Source of the DNA: Dromaius novaehollandiae
Taxonomy: Eukaryota; Chordata; Aves; Casuariiformes; Dromaiidae
DNA: 64,000 nt
NCBI RefSeq assembly: GCF_036370855.1
Contig: NC_088098.1
Coordinates: 33,979,981-34,043,980, forward strand
Reading direction: 5' to 3'
In this document: positions 1-10,699 of the stretch, piece after piece
Layout of the letters: each line of letters opens with the position of its first letter
Position numbering within the stretch: the stretch's first letter is position 1
Program-made: the position numbers and the translations under genes
Notes under the pieces: model-generated
Database searches by the model: none
What the model saw: the letters and a program-made list of their open reading frames with translations, nothing else
What the model was told of the DNA's origin: nothing

Positions 1-30
1 GTTGAACCTCAGCACATTCCAACTGTTCTA
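1..30 (+). CDS. XPOT: XPOT exon (3' part, cut by window edge)
   Basis: Ten codons, VEPQHIPTVL, end in phase 0 at a GTAAGT donor (31-36). The 5' boundary of this exon lies outside the window. Confidence 0.88.
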
Positions 31-3000
31 GTAAGTTCCATCTCATTTACACTTTCAACTAGATAAGACTTTTCTTGAAATTAAAGAACCTTTTTTCTTT
101 TCCGAAAGTCACTAAGGAAGCTGGCTTTCTTAAATTGTTGCATGATTAGCTTTTCCAGCCTTGTTCAGGGATTGTAAAATTGCAATACTTTCTTGATTGC
201 AGATGGCGTTTTTAGATCACCGTGGTCTTCGCCATACAAGTCCAAAAGTGCGAAGCCGAATAGCTTACCTCTTTTCCAGATTTGTCAAGTCTCTTAAGTA
301 AGTAAAAGCTGTTACAAATGTTGCATCCAGATTGCACAGAAGGGCTATATATGGTGAATTCAGTGCATTATAGCATCATTGGAACAGGCTGGGCTTTAAA
401 TGAACTGCAATGAAGTAATACATCAAAAGTGTTCTGATGGAGATGTCCTATTTTGAAATACCAAGGTAGCACTGGAAAAAATCTGTCATAGAATAAAGAA
501 CTCGAATGCATATGCTCAGCTTATTTTTATTAGACGTTAAGCCTAAGCAGTATAAATGCCTGTCCTACTTTTCCTCAGTTCAGTTAGCACAGCTGAGGGT
601 GCACAGATCTGGAAACTCACAATAGTGACTCATCCTCCCATCCCCAACCAAGTTCTGAATATTTAGAAAACTTATACAGATGGAGTTTACTTGGTCTGTT
701 AAAGCCCTTCAAACAGCTTCATCCTGTTGATCTGATTTTACAGGCATGTATTTGAATGTAGAGGCAGGAGAAGCCGCAAGACAGTTCAGGTTGCAGAAGG
801 ATCCTTTTTTCAACCGTTAATGAAAGTACTTCACTCAGATGAGTGAGGCTATTTGTGCATGTTTTATAAAAGAATGAGAGAAAGAAAGAAATATTGATTT
901 CTCACTGTGCCGTGTAATCTATTTGGCCTACCCACAAGCACCATATCCATAACCCAAGTATTTCTACAACAATGCTTTGATTTTGAAAGGTGACTTCTAT
1001 ATTGAAAAGATAGTTTAGCAGCAAGCTTTACGACTTAAAGAAAATGGCAAGAGTTCTGTAAAAACACATACAATTTTAAACAGTGTTGCATATTTATGTT
1101 TTACTTCAGTAAGCAAATGAATCCCTTTATTGAAGATGTTCTGAACAGAATACAAGACCTACTGGAACTTTCTCCTCCTGTGAGTACTTGAAGCAGTTTT
1201 TTTGTAATAAATAAGGCTTGCACTTATTCATCAGTGTGCCGAAGTACTTACTGACTTGTCAGTTTAGTACACTAACATATTTAAACACAATTGTCTTGCT
1301 TTTTTCGTGTGAGATCACTTGCATGCATCCGTTTGTACCTAATTTTAATCACATTGCTTACTTGAGTTTCTGGAAGTGTAGGCTAGAGATGGGTGTATAG
1401 AAGATTATCCTTATGAACTGTATCGAAATAGTTGTTCTTATGTTTTATGAGTTTTTGACATTTCTAGTCAAGTAGGAAAAGTTCAAAACTGTTGTAACTG
1501 TTCTGCAGACATTGCTTATGCAATGATAAAAGAAAAAGTAGTATCTTTAAATTGTTATCAGAAGACAGCTTCCATAAGAATGCATTTAGCAATTTATGCC
1601 TATTATCTTCCATTCTAGGAAAATGGTTACCAGGCTCTCTTAAGCAGTGATGATCAACTGTTCATTTATGAAACGGCTGGAGTATTAATAGTTAATAGTG
1701 AATATTCCGCAGAAAGAAAACAGGTTCTAATGAGGAATTTGTTGACTCCACTGATGGAGAAGTTTAAAGTATTGTTAGAAAAACTGATGATGGCACAAGA
1801 TGAGGACAGACAGATGGCACTGGCAGACTGCCTGAATCATGCTGTTGGGTTTGCTAGGTAGGTACAGCATTGACTGTTTCTGGTTTGAGTAAAAGGAAAA
1901 TGTAAAGAATTTCTAGCAAGGAGGGGTTGAGTTTCTACCTGTTCTTTATTGACCTAGAAAAATTTTAGTGGTTGTGGAATTTTTCGTAGTAGCCCAGAAA
2001 ATGAGTGAAGTCCTCTTAGAAAAGGCTGTTAGAGGTGTAGATAAAGAGAATAATAAGCAAGTCTGTAACAAACTGACATCTATTTCATTCCTCATGAAAT
2101 AGCTTCCTCAAAGAACTGTATGGAGCTGTTTTGGTAGTATGTTGCTTGTGAATTGTTAGACTTAAATCTCCAAAAGCTACCAAAGTATAGCTACTTCATA
2201 TCAAATAATTGTTACTTCCAGTGTTTGCCTCCCATCTCATGAAATGTAATATTTTAGTTTAGTTCATGGGCTTTAAAGCATACATTATTCTAGATGTTAT
2301 TGCTTCTCCATCATATTGGAATGTGAACTTGGTGTATTGCTTTTACAGCCGAACCAGCAAGGCTTTCAGCAATAAACAGACTGTAAAACAGTGTGGCTGC
2401 TCTGAAGTATATTTGGACTGCTTACAGACGTTTTTGCCAGCTCTCAGTTGTCCATTACAGAAGGAAGTTCTGAGAAGTGGTGTCCGCACTTTCCTTCACC
2501 GCATGATTATTTGCCTAGAGGAAGAAGTTCTTCCATTCATTCCTTCTGCCTCTGAACACATGCTCAAAGATTGTGAAGCAAAAGATCTTCAAGAATTCAT
2601 TCCTCTTATAAACCAAATAACTGCTAAGTTTAAGGTATGATATTGCATAAGCTTTTGGGAATTAGAGCATTGCTGAACAGCTGTTTTCTGAGCACAGAGA
2701 AGAGGGTGGAATGTGTCAGAACCTTACCTCACTGTTAATAAATAAGTATATTTCTAAGAATCTGACTAGAAAACAGCATTCTCCCATAGCCATGCATGGC
2801 TGGACATGCATCGATGAAATGAGTGTTTTTCTTTATGATTAGTCTCAAACTTGGATTCTTTCTTGATTTTTATTTTAATACTTAAAGTGCTACTTACAGC
2901 AAAATGCTGTTCTTTTTATTGGCACAATTAACTTCATGCTCAAAAAAGTGCTAAGTTAATAATTCCAACAATATGCTAAGTTTTGAAGTACATTTCTGAT

Positions 3001-6000
3001 TTCTTATGAGATTTATAGTTAGGTATATAGAAACATTTGATGTGCATGTAGGGAGAAACACTGATTTACAAGAACTTGATGCAGTATTCTTACACAAAAA
3101 CATACACCGAGGCTTAATGCAGTATTATACAAAACAGGTTGACAAATATGGAGGTGTTAAACCTTGGAAGGACTTTGGAGTTCTTGAAACAGAGGCATGA
3201 GGTAGGAGTGGATCATCAGCTGATTTTATAACAAAGGATCTTGAAGTATAGCCTTTGAGAGCTACCCCGTCCTAGTTTCAAACAGTCTAAATGCAAAGGC
3301 ATTGCAATGTTAAGTTACTAACCTGTTACTCCTGGCTAATTTCAGAGAGCTGCCACAAGAATGTTGTGCAGTTATGAATAAGATGGCAAATTGATTGCTG
3401 TATGGAAAGGTCAAGGAGCCTTTTAAAGGGGCTTAAATAAGTCTTTCAGCAGAATGCGAAAATAAAATTGCTAAAAGCAAAGAGAAATGCATTTTGTGAG
3501 TAGTAAACCAGAACCATAATAAACCTGGATAAATCTGGCATCTGGACCTCTGGTTGGAATATCTTTCTACAGAGCAGACAGTGAAGGAACTTTGAAAACC
3601 TATGTCTTCTTCCCTAGTCTCTCAGATACTTTCAATACGCTGTAGTCCTTTTTGCAAGTGGTCCTAAAAGCAGTTCAAGATAACAGCAGATAATTAATAG
3701 TAGTCTGTCTAAGGTGAAGAGGACAAAGGTTTCAGGAGCAAGACTGGACAAATAGCATGTTTGGGTATCATTTCTAATTTTTTATGGTACTGTGCCATTC
3801 TTTTTAAGAATGTGTTAAAATAAGAATTCCAGCTTTGTAAGGCTCACCTTGAATGTTTTCAAGATTTCTTTTTTTTATTAATCTTTAATCATCTCTTTAC
3901 TGTAACTAGCTTAAATATTAAGAAACGGACATCTGCATTGCCTCTTTATGGAACTCTAAGGTGTGGCTGTATAGCAACCCCACGGGATTCTTCACTTTTT
4001 CAACTCATAGTTGTTCAACGACTTTAGTACCCTTACATATATTTCCTATTGCAAGTAGGAAATACATAGCAAACTTATTCTGTAATGCCAATAGTTTCTC
4101 AGTTTAGGAAAACTTTTTTGTTTAAGCCATCTTTAAAGATAAGTACTACAAAAAGTGACCTGCTGTCAATTTTAGTGTCTCCAAGGTGCATTTTTCATAA
4201 CTACGAAGACTTTACAATAGCGCATCTTTGTATTTTAGGGAATTTGAATTAGTGTTTGCCTCAACAGAAGAATGAGAAATGCTGAAAAAGCTTCTGTTTC
4301 TACACAGAATGAGACTAGATGAGTAATTAGATATTTTTGTATGAAAGACTTTAGGTGATTTGCAAGTCAAGTATGGTAGCATTCATGGTGAGCCTGATGT
4401 GACTCACTTTGTTATATATAGTTGGTGCATTAAAATATTAACTTTAAAACTGAATCAAGCTGAGAACTATAACGCACCCTTAAGTTTTAATTTCCAAATG
4501 TTCAGTTGACATAACTGTATGAGTTGATACCCTCTTCCAATCTCCACAGACACAGGTTTCACCTTTTCTGCAACAGATGTTTATGCCACTACTTCATGCT
4601 ATTTTTGAAGTATTGCTCCTTCCAGCAGAAGAAAATGATCAGTCTGCTGCTTTAGAAAAACAAATGTTACGGAGGAGTTACTTTGCTTTCCTGCAGACAG
4701 TAACTGGCAGTGGAATGAGTGAAGTCATAGCTAATCAAGGTAAGTAACCACACTGCAATCCTTTGAGAAACTGAGCTATTCTCATCTAATACAACCACAA
4801 ATTTGGCTACTAAAATCATTAGCCTTATTCCCGTAAAGAACTGTTAACTATGTCAAGATGGAGCAGACTAAGTACTGTATTTAACTTTTGCTGTTTAAGC
4901 AAGAGTTTGGGTTTGTAAAATCCAGCTATAATTGACGTATTCTTCCTAGTTGTCATATGTAAGCAATATTGATTTTTTTCAACTTGTAAGGAGAAGAATA
5001 GTGTCTCATGCAACATTGTATTTGATTTGCAAATTGGAGCTCATAAAATATTTTCCTGTAGAAAGGCATTTCAAAATGGATAGCAAGGTTCAAAACTTGT
5101 ATGAGTGTTCAAACTGTTGGACAAGACCACTCACAGCTGTTAGTATTTTTAGCTCATCCTGTATTATTCACTTTCTGAAATATACATGAGTAACTTATTC
5201 TGTAATTTCTTTTGTTGCTATCATCTGATCTTGTCATCTATGGTAAAAGGCATCATTTGACTTCTTAAATACGTAGTTACCAGGTTTTCCCCACCATTAA
5301 TGCTGAAATGTAAATTACTGCTTTTCATAGCAAAGTCAAATATTCAGGTACTTGATTCTTTACTAAGTAATTCTTTTAATCTATATTCAGTCAAAATGTC
5401 TAGGGATTTTAAAAGCTTTAAATTGACTCATCTAGTAGATGGAGCTCAAATTTCCTTTCCCCATCCCTAAAATGCTTGGTAATACCTGTGGGAAAGGAAA
5501 CAGTGGTGTTAAAGTAGTGAGAGCATTCTTGAAAGAGGTATTTGAGGCATTTGTGCTCACCTAAGACATTTTAAAGGAGTTGAACAGAAATAAGTATGGA
5601 AGCAGCACAGAAGTTTGAAGTATGATAAAAATATCTGTGCATATGTTAGAAGGCATGTGAGCTAATTAAGTACTGCTGAGTTTTATTTAACTGTAGCAGG
5701 TTTAGACAGAAGAAAACTTGTATTTGTTTAAAAAAAAAAAAGTCAGTGCACCCCCTCACCTTAGCGTGTGTTAAAGACTAGTAAAGAAAACAAAATACTA
5801 AAATCATCAAAAGGAATGGAGTATAGCCTAAAAGAGTGGTTTTGCATCATGGGGGAAGCTTCCCAAAAATATTTGAGATCCGTGCAAAAAACTATTTTTG
5901 CACAGTTGAATGGTATTTGCACAATATTTTTAAGTTGAGACATGTCTTCCAGTGTGGTATTTTTCTGGTATACAATAGTGTAAAAGTACAGAAATGTCTT

Positions 6001-9000
6001 AGACTGCAGTCTTAAATAAACTTATTTTAATCTATTTAAGGTGCGCAGAATGTGGAGCGTGTGTTGTTCACTGTCATTCAAGGAGCAGTGGATTACCCAG
6101 ATCCTATTGCACAGAAGACTTGTTTTATTATTCTTTCTAAGTTGGTGGAGCTTTGGGGTAAGACTGTCTTTTAATAATTCCTTTCTCGCTGCTACTGATA
6201 ATGAGCAAGAATAAAATATGGAATGTTATTTTTCTTTTCAGGAGGCAAAGATGGACCAGTAGGTTTTGCAGACTTTGTCTACAAGCACATTGTCCCTGCG
6301 TGTTTCTTAGCACCTTTAAAGCAAACGTTTGACTTAGCAGATGCCCAGACAGTATTGGTGTGTATTACAGAATTTTTACTTTCATTTGTATGGGACAGAT
6401 AAATAACATGCCCATGTGGTATCAAAGACTGGCTTGTCTCACAAACAAAAGCCCTTATGTTTTTTTAATGGGGTACCAGGATGCTAATTTTTGGAAGTGT
6501 GGTGCTGTATTCTGCAGCTCATCTATGTTTAAAGTCAAGCTACAGAATTGCAGGTTTGAGTATTTAACATTGACCTGTATTATTTATGAATTAATTTCAG
6601 TGAAAGTGAACAAATGTAGGTGGCTGTTCTGTAGTTCATCTTGGTTTCAGCTGTGACAGATTGTTCTGGTTAGAGTGGAGCAAAAACTGGAAGTAATGGT
6701 TGAAGTTCAGTTAGCATTGTGTGAGGGAAAGGGTGGTGATAGTGGCTTTGAACTAGCCCTTGTTTTGGGCCTGGTTAGCTTCTTTGAATTTAAATACTTA
6801 ACCAAAAGGCTAATTGAATAGTCTAATGTTATGCATTATATTACAGGCTTTATCAGAATGTGCAGTGACATTAAAAACAATTCATCTCAAAAGGGTAAGC
6901 TTCATAGTACTTTGCAGGGAATAACACTTACAGGCTTCTCTAGTGCTTTTATCAATTTCTAGAAATACTTATATAAAAATAGAATAGTAATTCATCCTCA
7001 TGTGTTAATAGGATGGCTATAATATTACGTAGGAATATAGAATCCAAACTCTTGACAGTTTACAGCAAAATATTGACTCTTCATTAAGGAGAAAAATTGC
7101 TCACTTGATTGTTACTGGATTTAGCTGAAGAATTGTCATTCTTCTGCTTTTCAGTATAGTACTTAAGCTGATGTAAAAGGACAATTAGAGATGTACTATA
7201 GAGTACTTTTGCAAAAAATAAAGGAATCTTTCAGTATCTGAGAGACTTGATTGAAAAACACTTAGGGGAAAAATGAATTTTGCATTAGTTAACAATTAAA
7301 ACATTTTAGCATATTTCCATTTTAATGAGAAAGCAAGCAGTTTCTGTGTTCATGTTACTGTACCCTTGAAATTGCTGGCTGACTTTTCTCCCTCTGTCAA
7401 ATGCAAGTAAAAAAAGTCGCAAATAGAAACAACTTCTTAAAATTTTTGTGTAAACTGGCAGAGAAGAGATTGTGTTCTAATTGAGGAGACCTTCTGAGTT
7501 TGTGCTGCTTTATGCCCAAAAGCAGTGAGGAGACACAAATCTGTAGGAAATGGAGCTTGGGTAAATGAAATGCTTCCTATTACAAATACTATTTTTATTA
7601 ACGCTACCAATGCAACTATAGCAGAATGATCTGGAATCTTTTTTTTCTACCCCTCATGTGAACTGTATACCAGGTTCCAATTCTAGGGTTACCTTCTGCC
7701 TGAATGAAAAGAAGGTTGATTCACTTTCCTCTTACAGAGGTATTGGATCTTGTTTGTATACCACTGTACAGTAAAACCTCTTGTGGTGAGAGGCATTCGA
7801 TAAATGCAGATGAAGAAGACAAACAAATACTAATACATTAGACAAAACAGACTATCTGCTTCTCTCAAAGGTTTGGGAGTTGTACCATTTTTATACTGTT
7901 TGTCTACCTTAAATTACATAGTGTTACAAGAAACTGACTGGCTGTTTTGTGGTTCTTATTTCAGTGCAGTTTCTCAAAACCTTTTATTCTGTGTACAGAA
8001 ACGTGGAATTCCTAATGCCAAGGCTGAGATAAATCTTTCCCTTCACTACAGCTGAGAATAATGTGAACATTTGGTATTTGATATGCACCCCTTCTATGTA
8101 AAATAGCTAAATAGACTATCTGTTTTCAAGCTCTTCTACTGTACCACAGCGTAAGCCTATGAGTTCCCAAAAGTATATACGAAAATATACTTGAACAAGT
8201 TGTGTACTGCTTTTCTTTAGGGTCCTGAATGCATTCAGTATCTTCAGCAAGAATATCTGCCTTCTTTGCAAGTAGCTCCTGAAATAATTCAGGTAGGAAT
8301 TCTAAAAGAACACTTGGGAAATTCTAACTAGTAGAAATTCTAAATGGGAACAAAAAGTATACAGGCAAAATTAGTCTCCTACTGCCCCTCAATAAAAAAT
8401 ATTCTGATATGTAATTTTAAAGTGTGATTCATTTAGTGTAAAGAGTGAAGTTACTGCAAGAATACATTGCAGGAAAGAGTCCAGTACATGTCTAAGCTAT
8501 GTTTCTACTTTGATTCAAATATATTTTAACTTGAGGGAAAAAGTATCCAAATACTTAAGGCAAGAACTCAGAAGTAGAGTGACAATATTGAGTGTATAAA
8601 AAATGTATAAAAACAAGTGTAGAAATAAAGGTCATGTTCATCATTATGGAAATTCCAGCCACAGCTCTGGTTCTACTGTCAAAGTACTGTACAACATAGG
8701 GTTTCTCCCCTGCCGCTTACTTCAGAGTGGTAGACAGTATAAAAGGGTTCTCAGAAGTGAAATCTTTCACACCTGGCTATTGTCTGAATGTTAAGCATTG
8801 CTAGCCACATGGGAAGCATCTTGTTATCAGGAGGAAATCGTTAGCTGTTGGCTGACAAAATTTTAATTGCAACAAATATGGAAACTGTATTAATGAGGTT
8901 TGCTGCTTTAGGATATAATTGTACTCATAAGGTTTAAATTGTAGAGCTTTTAAATAGCATTAAAAATATGTAAAGATCAAGTATTATTAATTTGCTGCAG

Positions 9001-10043
9001 TGCTGTTTTTTTGATCTAAGGTTATAATTCTTTTTCAACAGTGACAGACGTGTTTTGCTGTAATCTAATGCAATTCAGGATGTGTATACTACTTTAGGTG
9101 TAAATGTTTATCTGAAGTATTCATTTCAAGCCACCAAAAGTTACTGGAAAAGTTTGTTTAGAATCTCCTTGATTGCAGTCCTCTTAGATAGTCCTGCTTC
9201 ACTATATTCAGCTAAGTGTGAACTTTGATACCCTGTATTTGAAAACATAAGCTTCTTTCACATGAGAATGCATTTCATCTTCCTCTTATAGCCTATTATG
9301 AATTTTTTTAGCCATAACATGCTTTTTTTTTGGTTACCCATTAGGGAAAATACAAACACATACCAATGGCTTACATAAAAGGATTTTTTATGTACTCCTA
9401 ACATATCTCAGTTTTTTTCCTTCCTTTTACCTGTTTAGTATTTTATTATTTTCTCTTACAGGAATTCTGTCAAGCACTTCAGCAGCCTGATGCTAAAGTT
9501 TTTAAAAATTACTTAAAGGTAAGGATTTTTTGGTTCTTTAAAATAGTCTTTCATTCAATCTGAATTTTGTCACATAATTCAGTCATGGTAGTGACCTGAA
9601 GAAAAATTTAAATATTGATGCTCTAATTTCAGACTAAAATGATTTATTAGCTTTTAGGTACTGTGTATTTCCAAGTAATGAAAGTATTCTTTTTTTAAAT
9701 TGCTCCTTCTTTCCAAATAACTACATCTGTAGAATGGTCATTTATCCTCAGCACCTTGTTATATCCTCTGTAGCTTTGCATTTGTGTGGCTTGTGTTGTT
9801 TGTTTAGCTGGAACAGCAAAAAGGTGATGTTTATACTTGCAGGGAATATGGGAGGTTTGGGGGAGCGTAACCAAAATGGCACAAGGCACATGCTTGAGAT
9901 CAGTGGTTCAGTATGTTAAAGAAGATGTATCTAACTGTCTTACAATTCTAAGATATGGAATGGTTAAAGTGTATTCCCTCTGTCTTAAAAGATTGGTTTT
10001 TATAAATTTTTAACAGGTATTCTTCCAGAGAGCAAAGCCCTAA
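1..10043 (+). CDS. XPOT: XPOT (exportin-T), 3' part of the gene, 12 coding exons
   Basis: Exportin-T is a karyopherin-beta family nuclear export receptor. It binds mature tRNA together with RanGTP and carries it through nuclear pores. Exons seen: 1-30, 203-297, 1110-1179, 1619-1857, 2349-2634, 4550-4739, 6041-6157, 6242-6357, 6847-6894, 8221-8292, 9462-9518 and 10017-10043 (stop TAA 10041-10043). All introns are GT-AG and the phases join without a break into 448 codons, which correspond to about residue 515 to the end of the ~962-residue vertebrate protein. Recognisable stretches include VEPQHIP at the window edge, ENGYQALLSSDDQLFIYETA, KQCGCSEVYLDCLQTFLP, and the C-terminus VFFQRAKP. This half consists of the C-terminal HEAT-repeat helices; the importin-beta N-terminal RanGTP-binding region lies upstream of the window. 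There is no truncation or frameshift within the visible part. The next gene on the same strand is TBK1. Confidence 0.97.
203..297 (+). CDS. XPOT: XPOT coding exon
   Basis: Acceptor AG 201-202 and donor GTAAGT at 298. The exon encodes MAFLDHRGLRH…LFSRFVKSL and ends with two bases of an Asn codon completed by the next exon (AA|T). The intron upstream is only 172 bases long. Confidence 0.96.
1110..1179 (+). CDS. XPOT: XPOT coding exon
   Basis: Follows the acceptor TTACTTCAG and ends at GTGAGT (1180). It reads NKQMNPFIEDVLNRIQDLL through ELSPP, matching exportin-T. Confidence 0.96.
1619..1857 (+). CDS. XPOT: XPOT coding exon
   Basis: Acceptor CATTCTAG and donor GTAGGT at 1858. It encodes ENGYQALLSSDDQLFIYETA through LNHAVGFA and ends with AG of a Ser codon. 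Confidence 0.97.
2349..2634 (+). CDS. XPOT: XPOT coding exon
   Basis: Acceptor TTTTACAG and donor GTATGA at 2635. It encodes RTSKAFSNKQTVKQCGCSE through INQITAKFK, near-identical to mammalian exportin-T. The 1.9-kb intron that follows (2635-4549) holds nothing recognisable. Confidence 0.97.
4550..4739 (+). CDS. XPOT: XPOT coding exon
   Basis: Acceptor TCTCCACAG and donor GTAAGT at 4740. It encodes TQVSPFLQQMFMPLLHAIFE through GSGMSEVIANQ. The following intron (4740-6040) has no identifiable feature. Confidence 0.97.
6041..6157 (+). CDS. XPOT: XPOT coding exon
   Basis: Acceptor TATTTAAG and donor GTAAGA at 6158. It encodes GAQNVERVLFTVIQGAVDY through FIILSKLVELW. The intron downstream (6158-6241) is only 84 bases. 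Confidence 0.96.
6242..6357 (+). CDS. XPOT: XPOT coding exon
   Basis: Acceptor CTTTTCAG and donor GTGTGT at 6358. It encodes GGKDGPVGFADFVYKHIVPA through QTFDLADAQTVL. Confidence 0.96.
6847..6894 (+). CDS. XPOT: XPOT coding exon (48 nt)
   Basis: Acceptor ATTACAG and donor GTAAGC at 6895. It encodes ALSECAVTLKTIHLKR in phase 0. The intron that follows (6895-8220) shows no feature I can name. Confidence 0.95.
8221..8292 (+). CDS. XPOT: XPOT coding exon
   Basis: Acceptor TTTCTTTAG and donor GTAGGA at 8293. It encodes GPECIQYLQQEYLPSLQVAP then EIIQ. Ile replaces the usual Val in ECVQ. Confidence 0.95.
9462..9518 (+). CDS. XPOT: XPOT coding exon
   Basis: Acceptor TCTTACAG and donor GTAAGG at 9519. 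It encodes EFCQALQQPDAKVFKNYLK. Confidence 0.95.
10017..10043 (+). CDS. XPOT: XPOT terminal coding exon
   Basis: Acceptor TTTTAACAG. It encodes VFFQRAKP followed by TAA (10041-10043), the conserved exportin-T C-terminus. Confidence 0.95.
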   Translation, partial: VFFQRAKP

Positions 10044-10199
10044 GGGAAGTACTGGAATCTCATGTATCTTTTTCCATAATCAGGAACTCCGGCTGTTAAT
10101 TTATAAAAATGCTAACTCTTGTGCCATTCAAACTGGTTTTGTTTTCTTTTTTAAATGTTGCTTTGTGCTCACATCAGTACATGTTTTAGCCTTTGCATT

Positions 10200-10222
10200 A
10201 AAAAAAAAAAAAAAAAAAAAAA
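10200..10222 (+). repeat. Poly(A) tract, about 23 A
   Basis: Uninterrupted A run in the XPOT 3' UTR, probably a mononucleotide repeat. It can mimic a poly(A) tail for oligo-dT priming. Confidence 0.95.
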
Positions 10223-10496
10223 GCAAAAAGTAAATACCCCACTTCTGTGTCTCAAACATGAAGGCATGTGACAACATGAAAACCTTCCTGTATACCCACA
10301 CAATACTTTTATTATGTATAGGATGATTTAAGCTTATGCTGTAACATATACAGCAGTAAAATGACTTATTTTTGAAATTAAGTGTAAAAATCCCTTAGGA
10401 CCATAGTAATGGTTATTAAAATGTGTACATTTTTGATACTGAGTGAAATGTTTTCATAAGACATAAAATTCATTTGTTCATGTATGGTGACATGAA

Positions 10497-10502
10497 AATA
10501 AA
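10497..10502 (+). terminator. XPOT: AATAAA poly(A) signal, XPOT (candidate 1)
   Basis: Canonical hexamer about 455 bases after the XPOT stop. Two further hexamers at 10593-10598 and 10645-10650 could give longer 3' ends. Confidence 0.55.
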
Positions 10503-10644
10503 ACAATCAAAGCCATTTTTGTAGATAGTCATTTCATTGAAGTTGTCTTAATGATAAAATATATATATACCTCCTATAAAATAGATTGGTTTAATAAATG
10601 ATTTCATTTAAAAGTTGCATCTGGTTCTATCTTTTTTATCAAAA

Positions 10645-10650
10645 AATAAA
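10645..10650 (+). terminator. XPOT: AATAAA poly(A) signal, XPOT (candidate 2)
   Basis: Canonical hexamer in an A-rich stretch, about 600 bases after the stop, and preceded by another at 10593-10598. The sequence alone does not show which is used. Confidence 0.4.
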
Positions 10651-10699
10651 ATTTTATCTAGTGAAATATTAAGTCTCTTTGAATCATTTTGGTTGAGTT

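Larger units (their letters stand above)
10044..10670 (+). other. XPOT: XPOT 3' UTR (approximate end)
   Basis: AT-rich sequence directly after the XPOT stop codon. It contains an uninterrupted A run (10200-10222) and three AATAAA hexamers. The end is inferred from these signals, so the boundary is uncertain by a few hundred bases. Confidence 0.6.
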